Counted from the stretch's first letter, positions 1-7,858 are shown. The stretch is 17,520 nucleotides of DNA from Victivallaceae bacterium (GCA_028698975.1 JAQVVK010000022.1:1-17520); one strand, 5' to 3'. Program-made: numbers and translations. The notes: generated by a model not told the origin, from the sequence alone.

Positions 1-725
1 CGCCAGTTGGCATAGACGGCAAACGTGTCACGCGGCATCTCCGACAGCGTCTGAAGCATTTCCTCGGTTGACATGCGGTCGCCGCGCAGTTGCACGATGT
101 TGACTTTGCGCAGCAGCCGCAATTCGTCATTCAGCCGGCGGCTTTGGCTTATGCCGTCGGCTCCGCCGTCGGTAATGACCACGACGGTGTTGGTCATCGG
201 CAGCAGCCGCAGACCAAGCTGGATGTTTGCAAATATGTTGTCGGGCATAAGAATGCCGTAAGTACCGCTGCCGGAAGCCAAAAGCCGGGGATCTCCCGGC
301 GTGCCGTTGTAACCGCAGAAAACAAGCGGGGTGTCGGCCGGCATATGCAGTTTGTTGTCAAGAAAGAGATCGGCGGCCGGGTTGTCGGCGCATACGATCA
401 AGTCATATCGCTCGTCATTCAACTGATTGCGCAACAAGGAAATGCGTTCGTTCGATGGAGTGAGCAGGCCATTTTCAAAAGTATCAAGCTCGACAACGTC
501 AAACGAAAGCTGTTCACGCGGAAGTTCATCCCGGAGTGCCGAGCAAAACCCGGATCTGACCGATGAACTCCAGCCGTAGCTGCCGCTGTAACTTGCAATA
601 TAAAGTATTCTTCGCAGCTCCGGAGGCATCTCGGGGGCGTCATCGCTTGCCGATGACAGTTGACAGACGGCAAACATAAATGACAAGGCCGTCAAAAGCG
701 CGATTATGGTTCGCCGCAAACGCAT
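1..725 (-). CDS. Periplasmic ABC-substrate-binding-like sensor protein, N-terminal part (cut by window edge)
   Basis: An open frame of 241 codons starts at ATG 725-723 and runs off the left edge without a stop. Residues 1-27 look like a signal peptide: an MRLRR start, a hydrophobic stretch, then a small-residue region ending SSAS. The mature part has the alternating strand/helix pattern of type I periplasmic binding folds (RILYIASYSGSYGW, YDLIVCADNPAADLF, TPLVFCGYN, NTVVVITDGG), as in PF04392-like ABC substrate-binding domains. It is similar in layout to the sensor half of the upstream 780-aa gene, so the two are probably paralogs. The upstream stop (TGA, 736-734) lies inside the likely Shine-Dalgarno stretch TGAGGA and only 8 bases separate the genes, which suggests translational coupling. 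The missing 3' part could hold a kinase, GGDEF or other output domain. The call as a periplasmic sensor or binding protein is fairly safe; the full architecture is unknown. Confidence 0.8.
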   Translation of the reverse strand, partial: MRLRRTIIALLTALSFMFAVCQLSSASDDAPEMPPELRRILYIASYSGSYGWSSSVRSGFCSALRDELPREQLSFDVVELDTFENGLLTPSNERISLLRNQLNDERYDLIVCADNPAADLFLDNKLHMPADTPLVFCGYNGTPGDPRLLASGSGTYGILMPDNIFANIQLGLRLLPMTNTVVVITDGGADGISQSRRLNDELRLLRKVNIVQLRGDRMSTEEMLQTLSEMPRDTFAVYANW

Positions 726-733
726 TACAATCC

Positions 734-3076
734 TCAATTCTTTTTATTTAAACAATCAGTCGCGGCAAGCGCAATCAGCTTGCCATGACCCAATTCGACG
801 ATTTCCGAAAACAAACGCATTTCACTGTCGCTGAAAACGTGGTGCAACCCGCAGAATCCCAGACCGACAAACCCGGTCAACTCGCCGTTGTTTGATACTC
901 CGGCAAAAAGGGCGGAGCGGATACCGCGCTTTTTCAAGGCGGTGGCGAGCTTCGACGTTTCCGGAGACGACGCTTCGGTGTCGCAGATACACACATTTGT
1001 CCCGACATGCAGCGCGGCAATGCAGCCGGCCAGATCCTCGGCGGCAAAACCGGCTTCATCTGAAACCGGCTTATCCCGGCGCCAGACAAAACGGTCATCG
1101 ACCGAGCCGTCTCCGCAACAGACAAAAACCTGACAGGCGTCCGCTTCAAAATTCATGCCGACGACACCCAAAATATCGATGATCGCCCGACTTGCGTCAT
1201 CTGAGTCAACCAAACGGCGCAGACAGTAATTGATTATGCGCCGACTTTCCAGCCGTGAATTAAGGTCTTCGATCAGCTTGCGTTGACGAGCTTCCAGCGA
1301 CTGATCATCGGTGACATCGCGTATGACGGTCAATACCAGATTGTCGGTGTCGTCCGAACTGATCGGCTTTTTGACGATTTCAAAGAAATGCCGCCTGTCG
1401 TCAACGTCGGATACCTCCGTGATCGACTTCACCGCCCGCTTCGCCGCCAACGCCTGTAAATCCATCGTGCGGATCGCCTCCGGGTCAAGCATGGCATCTG
1501 CGGCTCTGCCGTCGCCGACCAGACCGGAATATGTCTGGTTGGCCAGCACGCAATGCAAATCATTGCCGGAATCCTTTACGCAAATCCCCACCGCAAGCGA
1601 GTCAAAAACCGCGCTCAGCAACCCGGCTTTCTCCTTCTCATCTCCAGTGGCGGTCACGCCGCGTGAAGAAACCGTCAACATCATAGAGCGTTCACCAAAA
1701 AGGCGCACCGGCAAGGGCGTGACATAAAAGTGCCGACTCAACGTACCGTCAACATGTTCAAATTCATGCGGCTGCCCGGTTAAAGCCGTTTCGGATATTA
1801 CTGCGCCAAGTTTGTCGGCGGCCATATAAAGATCGACCGCGTTGCCTTTTTCGCCCCGGCAGCCGCGCAAAATACGCCCCTCGCCATCCAACACCAACAC
1901 ATCAACCGGGAGGGTGGACCATAGTTCCCGCTCGCGTTTTATCAATCTACGGCAGCGGCATACACGCCAGACCGCAACCCCGGCGATCAGCAGTGTAAAA
2001 AACACCATCGCGCACCATATCACAAATGCACGTTTGTTCTTTTCCAGCCATGACGGGCTGTAATTGAGTCGATCGGCCGTTTTGGGAATACGATTAATAT
2101 CAATACCGAAACGGTTGGCGGCGGTGACATTGACCACCTCATGTTTTATTTCGGCGCGCAACGGTATCGCGCTCGCATCGCCGTGTTTTAACGCCGTACT
2201 GACCTGATCGGCCAGAAATTCGCCGGTGGCCGAGGCTTGGGGGATCACGGCCCCGACTGCGCCTACGCTGGCCAGTGCGCCGGAAGTCACCAGCGTCGGC
2301 GCCGATGCCCGGCTGCAGAACTCTCTTGCCATCGTCACTATCGACGGATATCCGTCGCGCATGTAATCGCGATACATGGCAAAAACGATCAAAGAATCCG
2401 GCGGCATCGTCGCCGCCAGATCAAAAAGACGACCGGCGGAGAGTGTCCCTCCGTCAATAAAGCGGGCGGTAAGCCGCGGCCATCTCTTGCCGACATTTTC
2501 CTTGAGCGCAGCCAGATCTTCGGGGCCGGTTCCGGCCGGATCGGTGACAACCAGCAGATTACGGGTTGACGGCATAAGTTTCAACCCGAGTTCCAATGCG
2601 CCAAAAGTTCCGCTTTTGCCGATTACGCCGGTGGAGTTGCGATGTTTGTCATGCAGCCTGGCAAAAGCCGAACCGCCGTCCGAATAGGCCACAACCGGCA
2701 GATTCTCCGGGAGTTTGTCGGCGTGACGGATGAGCATATTGATCGCATCGTCGTGCAAGACGAGCACAACATCATATTTACCCGAGGATAACGCCATGCC
2801 GAACGGACGAAACTTGCTTTCCAGCGCCTCAAGTGAATTGCGAACCGCATTCAATTCGATATAATCGATCACGCAGCCTGACGTTTTCATGACCAAACGG
2901 TACCGCACCCGGCGGATCATCTCCATGCTGGCGTCATGAGAAAAATGATATGACGAAACCACCAGCATGCTTGATGGACGCGGCTTGTCGGTAACGCGCA
3001 AATCCTCGCCATGTACGGCAACTCCGGCAACCCAGCCGCACAACAACAACGTAATTGATAAAAAATTAAATCGCAT
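734..3076 (-). CDS. Membrane receptor: periplasmic binding domain + TM + two PAS-like + GAF-like, no output domain
   Basis: This is a 780-aa protein. Residues 1-23 form a signal peptide. Residues about 35-335 resemble an ABC-type periplasmic binding domain (SMLVVSSYHFSHDASM, YDVVLVLHDDAINML, LPVVAYSDGG, NLLVVTDPAGTG). Residues 349-371 are a transmembrane helix followed by basic residues (CRCRRLIKRERE), so the rest is cytoplasmic. Residues about 385-475 and 485-590 look PAS-like (VDVLVLDGEGRIL; AVFDSLAVGICVKDSGN, ending TVIRDVTD). A short helical linker at 591-612 leads to a GAF-like region, about 613-770. The protein ends there. No HisKA H-box, HATPase N/G boxes, GGDEF, EAL or HTH motif is visible. 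Such N-terminal parts are normally fused to histidine kinases or cyclases, so this receptor either signals through a partner, perhaps the adjacent paralog, or is shortened. The ligand is unknown. The start at 3076 has only a weak purine-rich upstream stretch. Confidence 0.85.
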   Translation of the reverse strand: MRFNFLSITLLLCGWVAGVAVHGEDLRVTDKPRPSSMLVVSSYHFSHDASMEMIRRVRYRLVMKTSGCVIDYIELNAVRNSLEALESKFRPFGMALSSGKYDVVLVLHDDAINMLIRHADKLPENLPVVAYSDGGSAFARLHDKHRNSTGVIGKSGTFGALELGLKLMPSTRNLLVVTDPAGTGPEDLAALKENVGKRWPRLTARFIDGGTLSAGRLFDLAATMPPDSLIVFAMYRDYMRDGYPSIVTMAREFCSRASAPTLVTSGALASVGAVGAVIPQASATGEFLADQVSTALKHGDASAIPLRAEIKHEVVNVTAANRFGIDINRIPKTADRLNYSPSWLEKNKRAFVIWCAMVFFTLLIAGVAVWRVCRCRRLIKRERELWSTLPVDVLVLDGEGRILRGCRGEKGNAVDLYMAADKLGAVISETALTGQPHEFEHVDGTLSRHFYVTPLPVRLFGERSMMLTVSSRGVTATGDEKEKAGLLSAVFDSLAVGICVKDSGNDLHCVLANQTYSGLVGDGRAADAMLDPEAIRTMDLQALAAKRAVKSITEVSDVDDRRHFFEIVKKPISSDDTDNLVLTVIRDVTDDQSLEARQRKLIEDLNSRLESRRIINYCLRRLVDSDDASRAIIDILGVVGMNFEADACQVFVCCGDGSVDDRFVWRRDKPVSDEAGFAAEDLAGCIAALHVGTNVCICDTEASSPETSKLATALKKRGIRSALFAGVSNNGELTGFVGLGFCGLHHVFSDSEMRLFSEIVELGHGKLIALAATDCLNKKN

Positions 3077-3112
3077 GTTTATGCTGTTTTTCTTCGAATA
3101 AACTGTTAAGTT

Positions 3113-3140
3113 AATTTACATCGCCTAAAAAGAAATACAA
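3113..3140 (-). promoter_or_regulatory. Candidate sigma70 promoter for the receptor genes
   Basis: On the minus strand, TTGTAT (3140-3135) and TAAATT (3118-3113) are separated by 16 bases in the 80-base AT-rich gap between the lactonase and receptor genes. Predicted initiation falls about 30 bases before the receptor start. No hairpin terminator for the upstream cluster is visible in this gap, so read-through from the lactonase gene is also possible. The match is moderate. Confidence 0.4.
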
Positions 3141-3156
3141 ATGTTTTAAGAAATAA

Positions 3157-4203
3157 TCACCACAGAATATACAACAGCCCCGGATAACGTTTTGTATCAG
3201 CCCCGGCAACCCGGGTCAAGCGCCCGGAAACCGGGTCGAAGCTGAAAAACGCGACGGTGTCGGACATTTCGTTGGCCGCCGCCAAATATTTCCAGCCGGG
3301 CAGAAACGCAATGTCACGCGGTTCGGAGCCGCCGGACGGCACAATATCAAAAAGCACCAATTTTCCCGGCTCAACCACCCGATAACAGGCGATGCTGTCG
3401 TATCCGCGATTGGAGGCATAGACAAAACGCTCGTTTTCGTCGATACGGATGGCGGAAGCCTTGGTCTTGACCGAGCAACCGTCCGGCAGAGTACTTACCG
3501 TATCAAGTTTGGTCAATTCACCGTCGGCGTAACGAAACGAGCTTACGCTGTTGCCCAGCTCGTTTACAACGTAGGCGAAATTGCCGGATCGGTCAAAGAT
3601 GATGTGACGCGGCCCGTCGCCGGGAGTCACATGGTTGCGTTTGGGTTCGCCGGTTATTCCCCGGCCGGGAGTGATCGGGTACATAAAAATGGTATCGACG
3701 CCGAGATCGATCACGCACAGATATTTTGCATCCGGCGTAATCACCGTACAATGGGTATGCGCTTTTTCCTGCCGGTCGGCGCGGGGGCCGTGCCCCTCGT
3801 GCTGAATGATTTGGGTGCGTGACGCCAATGAACCGTCCGCCGCAAGTTTGAATTCGGTCAAATTGCCGCTCGAATAATTTACGCAGTAGAGAAATTCTCC
3901 GGCCGGGTCGCAAACCATGTGACAGGCGGCAACCCCGCCGGATTCCAACGAATTTATGAACTCAAGATCGCCATTGGCCTTGACCCGGTAAGCGGCCACG
4001 CCGCCGCCGTTCTTCCCGTTACTCGTGGCGTAAAGCCGCTTGCGGTCGGGCGAAAAACAGAGAAAATTCGACGATCCAAGATGCACGAAACCCTTTTCGA
4101 TCACCTTTTCGCCGTCAAAAGCCAGACGGTAAATTCCGCCGTCGGGCGCATCGGATCGGGCACAAAGATAGAAATCAGCAACCGGCACAGCTGGCGTCAG
4201 CAT
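3157..4203 (-). CDS. Lactonase-family beta-propeller protein (PF10282 / YbhE type)
   Basis: This 348-aa protein carries the recurring motifs of the 6-phosphogluconolactonase-like seven-bladed propeller family: NYSSGN (110-114 region), GHGPRADRQEKAHTH (137-151), DLGVDTIFMY (166-175), GDGPRHIIFD (195-204), VVNELGNSVS (212-221) and YASNRGYDSI (262-271). Arg144 and the His149/His151 pair are conserved-type positions. Family members hydrolyse sugar lactones such as 6-phosphogluconolactone, and others open different lactones, so the substrate is not fixed by sequence. No signal peptide is obvious, so it is likely cytoplasmic. The start is supported by GAGG just upstream; the stop TGA of the preceding aldolase gene overlaps that ribosome-binding site, with 8 bases between genes. 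Pairing with a KDPG aldolase suggests an Entner-Doudoroff-like or related sugar-acid route. This is the last gene of the rfbBAD cluster. Confidence 0.85.
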   Translation of the reverse strand: MLTPAVPVADFYLCARSDAPDGGIYRLAFDGEKVIEKGFVHLGSSNFLCFSPDRKRLYATSNGKNGGGVAAYRVKANGDLEFINSLESGGVAACHMVCDPAGEFLYCVNYSSGNLTEFKLAADGSLASRTQIIQHEGHGPRADRQEKAHTHCTVITPDAKYLCVIDLGVDTIFMYPITPGRGITGEPKRNHVTPGDGPRHIIFDRSGNFAYVVNELGNSVSSFRYADGELTKLDTVSTLPDGCSVKTKASAIRIDENERFVYASNRGYDSIACYRVVEPGKLVLFDIVPSGGSEPRDIAFLPGWKYLAAANEMSDTVAFFSFDPVSGRLTRVAGADTKRYPGLLYILW

Positions 4204-4211
4204 TTTTTACC

Positions 4212-4868
4212 TCAAAATTGGTTTCGAAGTTCGATCGCCGCGGTTACCGCCTCGCGTATATGCTCCCAATTACCGGCAGCCACATCGTCGGCTTTGCCCA
4301 GCCAGGTGCCGCCGACAGCGGCAACTTCTTTGAGCGCAAGATAATCCGCCACGTTTTTAGTTGACACTCCGCCGGTCGGCATAAAGCGCAACCCCAGATG
4401 TTTATAAGGCGCTATGAGCGATTTAAGCATCGCCACGCCGCCGGCCGCTTCAGCCGGGAAGAACTTCAGAAATGAGCATCCCAATTCGTAGGCCTGCTCC
4501 GCCTCGGAGGGCGTGCAGACTCCGGGGGCAAACGCCAAATCACAGCTTACCGCCTCACGCACCACGGTCGGATTGAATCCGGGCGCGACCGCGAACTTCG
4601 CCCCGGCGTCGAACGCCCGATGCAAATCCTTGACATTCAATATCGTACCGGCTCCTAGATAAAGCTCCGGGAAACGCACGGCGGCGGCTTTGATGATCCC
4701 CTCGGCGGCGGTGGTGCGAAACGTCACCTCGGCGGCGGGCAGCCCGCAATCCATAAGCACTTCGCACATTTTCAGCCCCGACGTTTCGTCATTAAGCACC
4801 AGCACCGGCACGATCTTGATCTGACTTAACTTTTCAACGACGGCCGCCGCGTTTTCCTTGAATCCCAT
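4212..4868 (-). CDS. eda: 2-dehydro-3-deoxy-phosphogluconate (KDPG) aldolase family
   Basis: This 218-aa protein is close to the usual Eda length. It is a class I aldolase TIM barrel that cleaves KDPG to pyruvate and glyceraldehyde 3-phosphate. Visible family elements are IVPVLVLND (19-27), AEVTFRT with Glu47 and Arg51, LGAGTI (71-76), FAVAPGFNP (92-100), LKFFPAEAAGG with the Schiff-base Lys135, and FMPTGGV. The catalytic set E/R/K is complete. Related enzymes use KDPGal or other 2-keto-3-deoxy sugar acids, so the exact substrate is open. The start ATG at 4868 has AAGG 7-10 bases upstream. It lies 28 bases after rfbD and 8 before the lactonase gene, on the same strand, so probably one transcript. 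No gene for the dehydratase Edd is in the window. Confidence 0.9.
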   Translation of the reverse strand: MGFKENAAAVVEKLSQIKIVPVLVLNDETSGLKMCEVLMDCGLPAAEVTFRTTAAEGIIKAAAVRFPELYLGAGTILNVKDLHRAFDAGAKFAVAPGFNPTVVREAVSCDLAFAPGVCTPSEAEQAYELGCSFLKFFPAEAAGGVAMLKSLIAPYKHLGLRFMPTGGVSTKNVADYLALKEVAAVGGTWLGKADDVAAGNWEHIREAVTAAIELRNQF

Positions 4869-4896
4869 GGTCTTACCTTTTCATATTTTAATGTTG

Positions 4897-5751
4897 TCAA
4901 TTATGTGGCCATTCCAACGCGATAAATTCGCGCAGAGCGTCTTTCCAGTGCGGCATCGGCGGCAGCCCGGCCAGCCGCAGCATCATTTTGTCCAGCCGTG
5001 AATTGGCCGGTCGCGGAGCGGGCAGCGGGTATTCGTCGGTGCGGCAGGGAGTGACTTTTTGCTTTATTTCCATTTGTGCAAAAATTTCGCAGGCGAACTC
5101 ATACCAGCTGGCTTCTCCCTCGCAGGTCATGTGAAAAGTGCCGACCAACTGCGGACGCAACAATATTTCGTGAAGTTCGTGAGCCACCGCAAGCGCACAG
5201 GTCGGGTTGCCGACCTGATCGGCAATCACCTTCAACTCCGGGCGTGAACCGTCGGCCAGCTTTCGCATCGTATGCACAAAACTCGGCCCCCCTGCCCCGT
5301 AAAGCCACGAAATCCGGGCAATGACGTGATTGGGAGCATGACGGCGCACCGCCTCCTCGCCGGCAAATTTACTTTTGCCGTAAACCGTCGCGCCGCCGTC
5401 GGCGCGATCAAATTCGTTATAGGCCAGATCCGAGAACCCGTCAAAAACATAATCGGTCGAGATCGCCACCAGCCGCACTCCGTTGCGGTGGCAGGCCGCC
5501 GCCACATTGGCCGTGCCGAATGCGTTGAGCCGGTAGGCGATCTCTGCGGATGTTTCACATTTATCCACCGCCGTCATGGCGGCACAGTGCACCACCGCGT
5601 CCGGGCGGTGCTTTTTTATTACCGCGTCAAAACCGGCCGGATCGGTGATGTCCGCCTCGGGCAAGTCGGTAGGGATGACTTCAAAATCACGCCATTCCCG
5701 CGTCAATGTGCGCCCCAACATACCGCGTCCGCCGGTAAGCAAAACTTTCAT
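4897..5751 (-). CDS. rfbD: dTDP-4-dehydrorhamnose reductase
   Basis: This 284-aa short-chain dehydrogenase has the typical RmlD length and performs the last NAD(P)H-dependent step to dTDP-L-rhamnose. The N-terminal dinucleotide motif LLTGGRGMLG spans residues 4-13. The sequence ISTDYVFDG (97-105) supplies the Ser/Thr of the active site, and YGKSK gives the catalytic Tyr124 and Lys128. The sequences PDAVVHCAA and the RISWLYG-type stretch also fit RmlD. The gene follows rfbA with a 4-base gap. A GGAGAAA sequence sits within the end of rfbA, somewhat far (about 12 bases) from the ATG. The product would feed rhamnose-containing surface polysaccharide. The 3,5-epimerase RfbC that normally supplies its substrate is not encoded in this cluster. 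Confidence 0.93.
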   Translation of the reverse strand: MKVLLTGGRGMLGRTLTREWRDFEVIPTDLPEADITDPAGFDAVIKKHRPDAVVHCAAMTAVDKCETSAEIAYRLNAFGTANVAAACHRNGVRLVAISTDYVFDGFSDLAYNEFDRADGGATVYGKSKFAGEEAVRRHAPNHVIARISWLYGAGGPSFVHTMRKLADGSRPELKVIADQVGNPTCALAVAHELHEILLRPQLVGTFHMTCEGEASWYEFACEIFAQMEIKQKVTPCRTDEYPLPAPRPANSRLDKMMLRLAGLPPMPHWKDALREFIALEWPHN

Positions 5752-5755
5752 TTGT

Positions 5756-6628
5756 CTATTTTTCTCCGATCATATGAGCCAAGTAACGGCCATAAGCGGT
5801 TTTCATCAAATCGGATATGGCAGCACGGATTTCGTCGCGGGTCATCCATTTGTTTTCAAAGGCGATCTCCTCCAAACAGGCGACCTGAAGCCCCTGCCGC
5901 GACTCGATGGCGCGAATGAAGTTTGCGGCGTCGAGCATGCTTTCGTAAGTACCGGTATCAAGCCACGCATGGCCGCGCCCGAACAACTCCACCCGGAGAT
6001 CTCCGCGTTTGAGATATTCGTTGTTGACCGAAGTTATCTCCAGCTCGCCTCGCGCCGACGGCTTAATGGATTTGGCGATCTCAACCACATCGTTGTCATA
6101 AAAATAGAGTCCGGTCACCGCATAATTCGACTTGGGGTGAGCCGGTTTTTCCTCAATGGATACCGCATGCCCGGCATCGTCAAACTCGACGACCCCGAAA
6201 CGCTCCGGGTCGCAGACATAATAGCCGAACACCGTCGCGCCGGAAGTCTGCCGAACCGCCTTTTGAAGCGTGTTGCGTAGATTTGCTCCGTAAAAAATGT
6301 TGTCGCCGAGTACCAACGCCGCCGAATCACGGCCGATGAATTTCTCACCTATGATAAAAGCCTGAGCCAGCCCGCCCGGCGTCGGCTGAACCGCATAAGA
6401 GAGGTTGACCCCGAATCGGCTGCCGTCACCCAGCAGCCGGATAAACGCCGATTGCTCCTGCGGGGTGGTTATTACCAAAATGTCGCGTATCCCGGCCAGC
6501 ATAAGCACCGACAGCGGGTAATAGATCATAGGTTTATCGTAAACCGCGAGCAGTTGCTTTGAGGTGCCGAGCGTAATCGGGTGAAGTCGGGAACCGGCTC
6601 CTCCGGCCAAAACAATACCTTTGGTCAT
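5756..6628 (-). CDS. rfbA: Glucose-1-phosphate thymidylyltransferase
   Basis: This 290-aa protein matches the usual RmlA length and makes dTDP-glucose from glucose 1-phosphate and dTTP. The nucleotidyltransferase signature GIVLAGGAGSRLHPIT is at residues 4-19, with Arg14 and the following TSKQLL (Lys24). The sequences DKPMIYYPLSVLMLAGI (31-47), QPTPGGLAQAF (81-91) and the metal-site LGDNIFYG (107-114) are all present. The start at 6628 overlaps the rfbB stop in an ATGA arrangement, and the GGAGG ribosome-binding site lies inside the last codons of rfbB, a sign of translational coupling. It is cytoplasmic and the first committed enzyme of the dTDP-sugar route. Confidence 0.95.
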   Translation of the reverse strand: MTKGIVLAGGAGSRLHPITLGTSKQLLAVYDKPMIYYPLSVLMLAGIRDILVITTPQEQSAFIRLLGDGSRFGVNLSYAVQPTPGGLAQAFIIGEKFIGRDSAALVLGDNIFYGANLRNTLQKAVRQTSGATVFGYYVCDPERFGVVEFDDAGHAVSIEEKPAHPKSNYAVTGLYFYDNDVVEIAKSIKPSARGELEITSVNNEYLKRGDLRVELFGRGHAWLDTGTYESMLDAANFIRAIESRQGLQVACLEEIAFENKWMTRDEIRAAISDLMKTAYGRYLAHMIGEK

Positions 6629-7701
6629 TTTACACCTCCGACGACGCCGAGACGTTCACGTTGATACGAACCATCCTGCACGTTTTTGCACCAGCCGTCG
6701 CGGTTGGCCAGATACCACTCCACCGTTTTGCGTATACCCGAATCAAAGGTTTCCTGCGGCTTCCAGCCCAGCTCGCGCCCGATTTTGGCGGCGTCGATGG
6801 CATAACGCAGATCGTGACCGGGGCGGTCGGTGACAAAGGTGATCTGATCGGCGTAACTCCGGCCGTCGGAGCGCGGTTTCAATTCGTCGAGCAGGCGGCA
6901 GACCGTGCGCACCACGTCGATATTCTTTTTCTCGTTGTGTCCGCCGATATTGTATGTTTCGCCGGGGGTGCCGCGGGTCGCCACCAGATACAGCGCACGG
7001 GCGTGGTCGTCGACATACAGCCAGTCGCGGATTTGCTCGCCCAGACCGTAAACCGGAAGCGCACGGCCGTCAAGCGCATTGAGTATCATCAGAGGGATAA
7101 GTTTTTCGGGGAAGTGATACGGTCCATAATTATTGGAGCAGTTGGTAATCACGGTCGGCAGGCCAAACGTGCGTCGCCACGAGCGCACCAGATGGTCGCT
7201 CGAAGCCTTGCTGGCCGAATACGGCGAACTCGGAGCATAGGGGGTGGTCTCCCGGAAGAAATCCTCCGGCCCGCCGAGATCGCCATAGACTTCGTCGGTT
7301 GAAATGTGGTGAAAACGAAACGCCTTGCGAGCCGCTTCGTCAAGGCCGCTCCAGTATTTGCGGGCGGCTTCGAGCATGGTGTATGTGCCGACGATATTGG
7401 TCATAATAAATTCGCCGGGGCCGTCGATCGAGCGGTCGACGTGCGACTCGGCGGCAAGATGCATCACATGGGTTGGTTTGAATTCGGCAAACACCCGGTC
7501 GAGAGCCGGCCGGTCAAGGATATCGGTTTTAGAGAAGCGATAGCGCGGATTGCTCTCCACCGGGGCGAGCGACTCCAGATTTCCGGCATAGGTAAGTTTG
7601 TCAACGACACACACTTCGTCGCCGGTGTTGCCGATGATGAGGCGAACCACCGCCGAACCGATAAAGCCGGCCCCTCCGGTCACGATGATGCGATTGGCCA
7701 T
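6625..7701 (-). CDS. rfbB: dTDP-glucose 4,6-dehydratase
   Basis: This extended SDR enzyme of 358 aa converts dTDP-glucose to dTDP-4-dehydro-6-deoxyglucose using bound NAD+. The start is set at 7701 because GGGAGGAAAGGC sits directly upstream and MANRIIVTGGAGFIG is a normal family N-terminus; an in-frame ATG nine codons earlier (7728) lacks such support. Visible motifs are TGGAGFIG (8-15), HLAAESHVDRSI (81-92), STDEVYGDL with Thr135, Asp136 and Glu137, and YSASK with Tyr161 and Lys165. The stop overlaps the rfbA start by four bases. It is the first gene of the five-gene cluster and faces the divergent pckG gene across a 213-base regulatory region. Confidence 0.95.
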   Translation of the reverse strand: MANRIIVTGGAGFIGSAVVRLIIGNTGDEVCVVDKLTYAGNLESLAPVESNPRYRFSKTDILDRPALDRVFAEFKPTHVMHLAAESHVDRSIDGPGEFIMTNIVGTYTMLEAARKYWSGLDEAARKAFRFHHISTDEVYGDLGGPEDFFRETTPYAPSSPYSASKASSDHLVRSWRRTFGLPTVITNCSNNYGPYHFPEKLIPLMILNALDGRALPVYGLGEQIRDWLYVDDHARALYLVATRGTPGETYNIGGHNEKKNIDVVRTVCRLLDELKPRSDGRSYADQITFVTDRPGHDLRYAIDAAKIGRELGWKPQETFDSGIRKTVEWYLANRDGWCKNVQDGSYQRERLGVVGGVK

Positions 7702-7749
7702 GCCTTTCCTCCCGAAAGAAACAAACACATAAACAAAAGATATGTACTA

Positions 7750-7778
7750 AATTTAACCGTGTTGCACCAATAATTCAA
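7750..7778 (-). promoter_or_regulatory. Candidate proximal sigma70 promoter for rfbB
   Basis: On the minus strand, TTGAAT (7778-7773) and TAAATT (7755-7750) have a 17-base spacer. Transcription would start about 40 bases before the rfbB ATG at 7701. This is one of two candidates in tandem. Confidence 0.45.
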
Positions 7779-7784
7779 GCGTGA

Positions 7785-7797
7785 GGATAAATTATCC
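7785..7797. promoter_or_regulatory. Palindrome GGATAAATTATCC at the distal rfbB -10 box
   Basis: GGATAA and TTATCC form a perfect inverted repeat around a single central base. It overlaps the -10 element of the distal rfbB promoter candidate and sits 33 bases outside the pckG -35 box, a position suited to an operator. AT-rich palindromes this short can occur by chance, and no regulator is known. Confidence 0.35.
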
Positions 7798-7820
7798 GGC
7801 AAATAATTTCGCATAGTCAA
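7791..7820 (-). promoter_or_regulatory. Candidate distal sigma70 promoter for rfbB
   Basis: On the minus strand, TTGACT (7820-7815) and GATAAT (7796-7791) are separated by 18 bases. The -10 box lies inside a 13-bp palindrome, so it could be the regulated member of the tandem pair. Confidence 0.45.
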
Positions 7821-7829
7821 ATTTTCTGC

Positions 7830-7858
7830 TTGAAAAAAGTGCCTGGCCGGTGTATATT
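7830..7858 (+). promoter_or_regulatory. Sigma70-type promoter of pckG
   Basis: TTGAAA (7830-7835) and TATATT (7853-7858) have an optimal 17-base spacer. Predicted initiation near 7865 leaves a leader of about 50 bases to the pckG ATG, which is preceded by GAAGGA. Confidence 0.65.

Noticed and set aside
90..566. 158-codon plus-strand frame at the left end
   Set aside because: It is antisense to the receptor-like frame starting at 725, which has a signal peptide, ribosome-binding site and a fold-like sequence.
5272..7302. Plus-strand frames of 213-234 codons opposite rfbD, rfbA and rfbB
   Set aside because: They are antisense shadows of conserved enzymes, without ribosome-binding sites or family resemblance.
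7702..7728. Upstream ATG for rfbB at 7728
   Set aside because: GGGAGGAAAGGC stands directly before the ATG at 7701, and the family N-terminus begins there.
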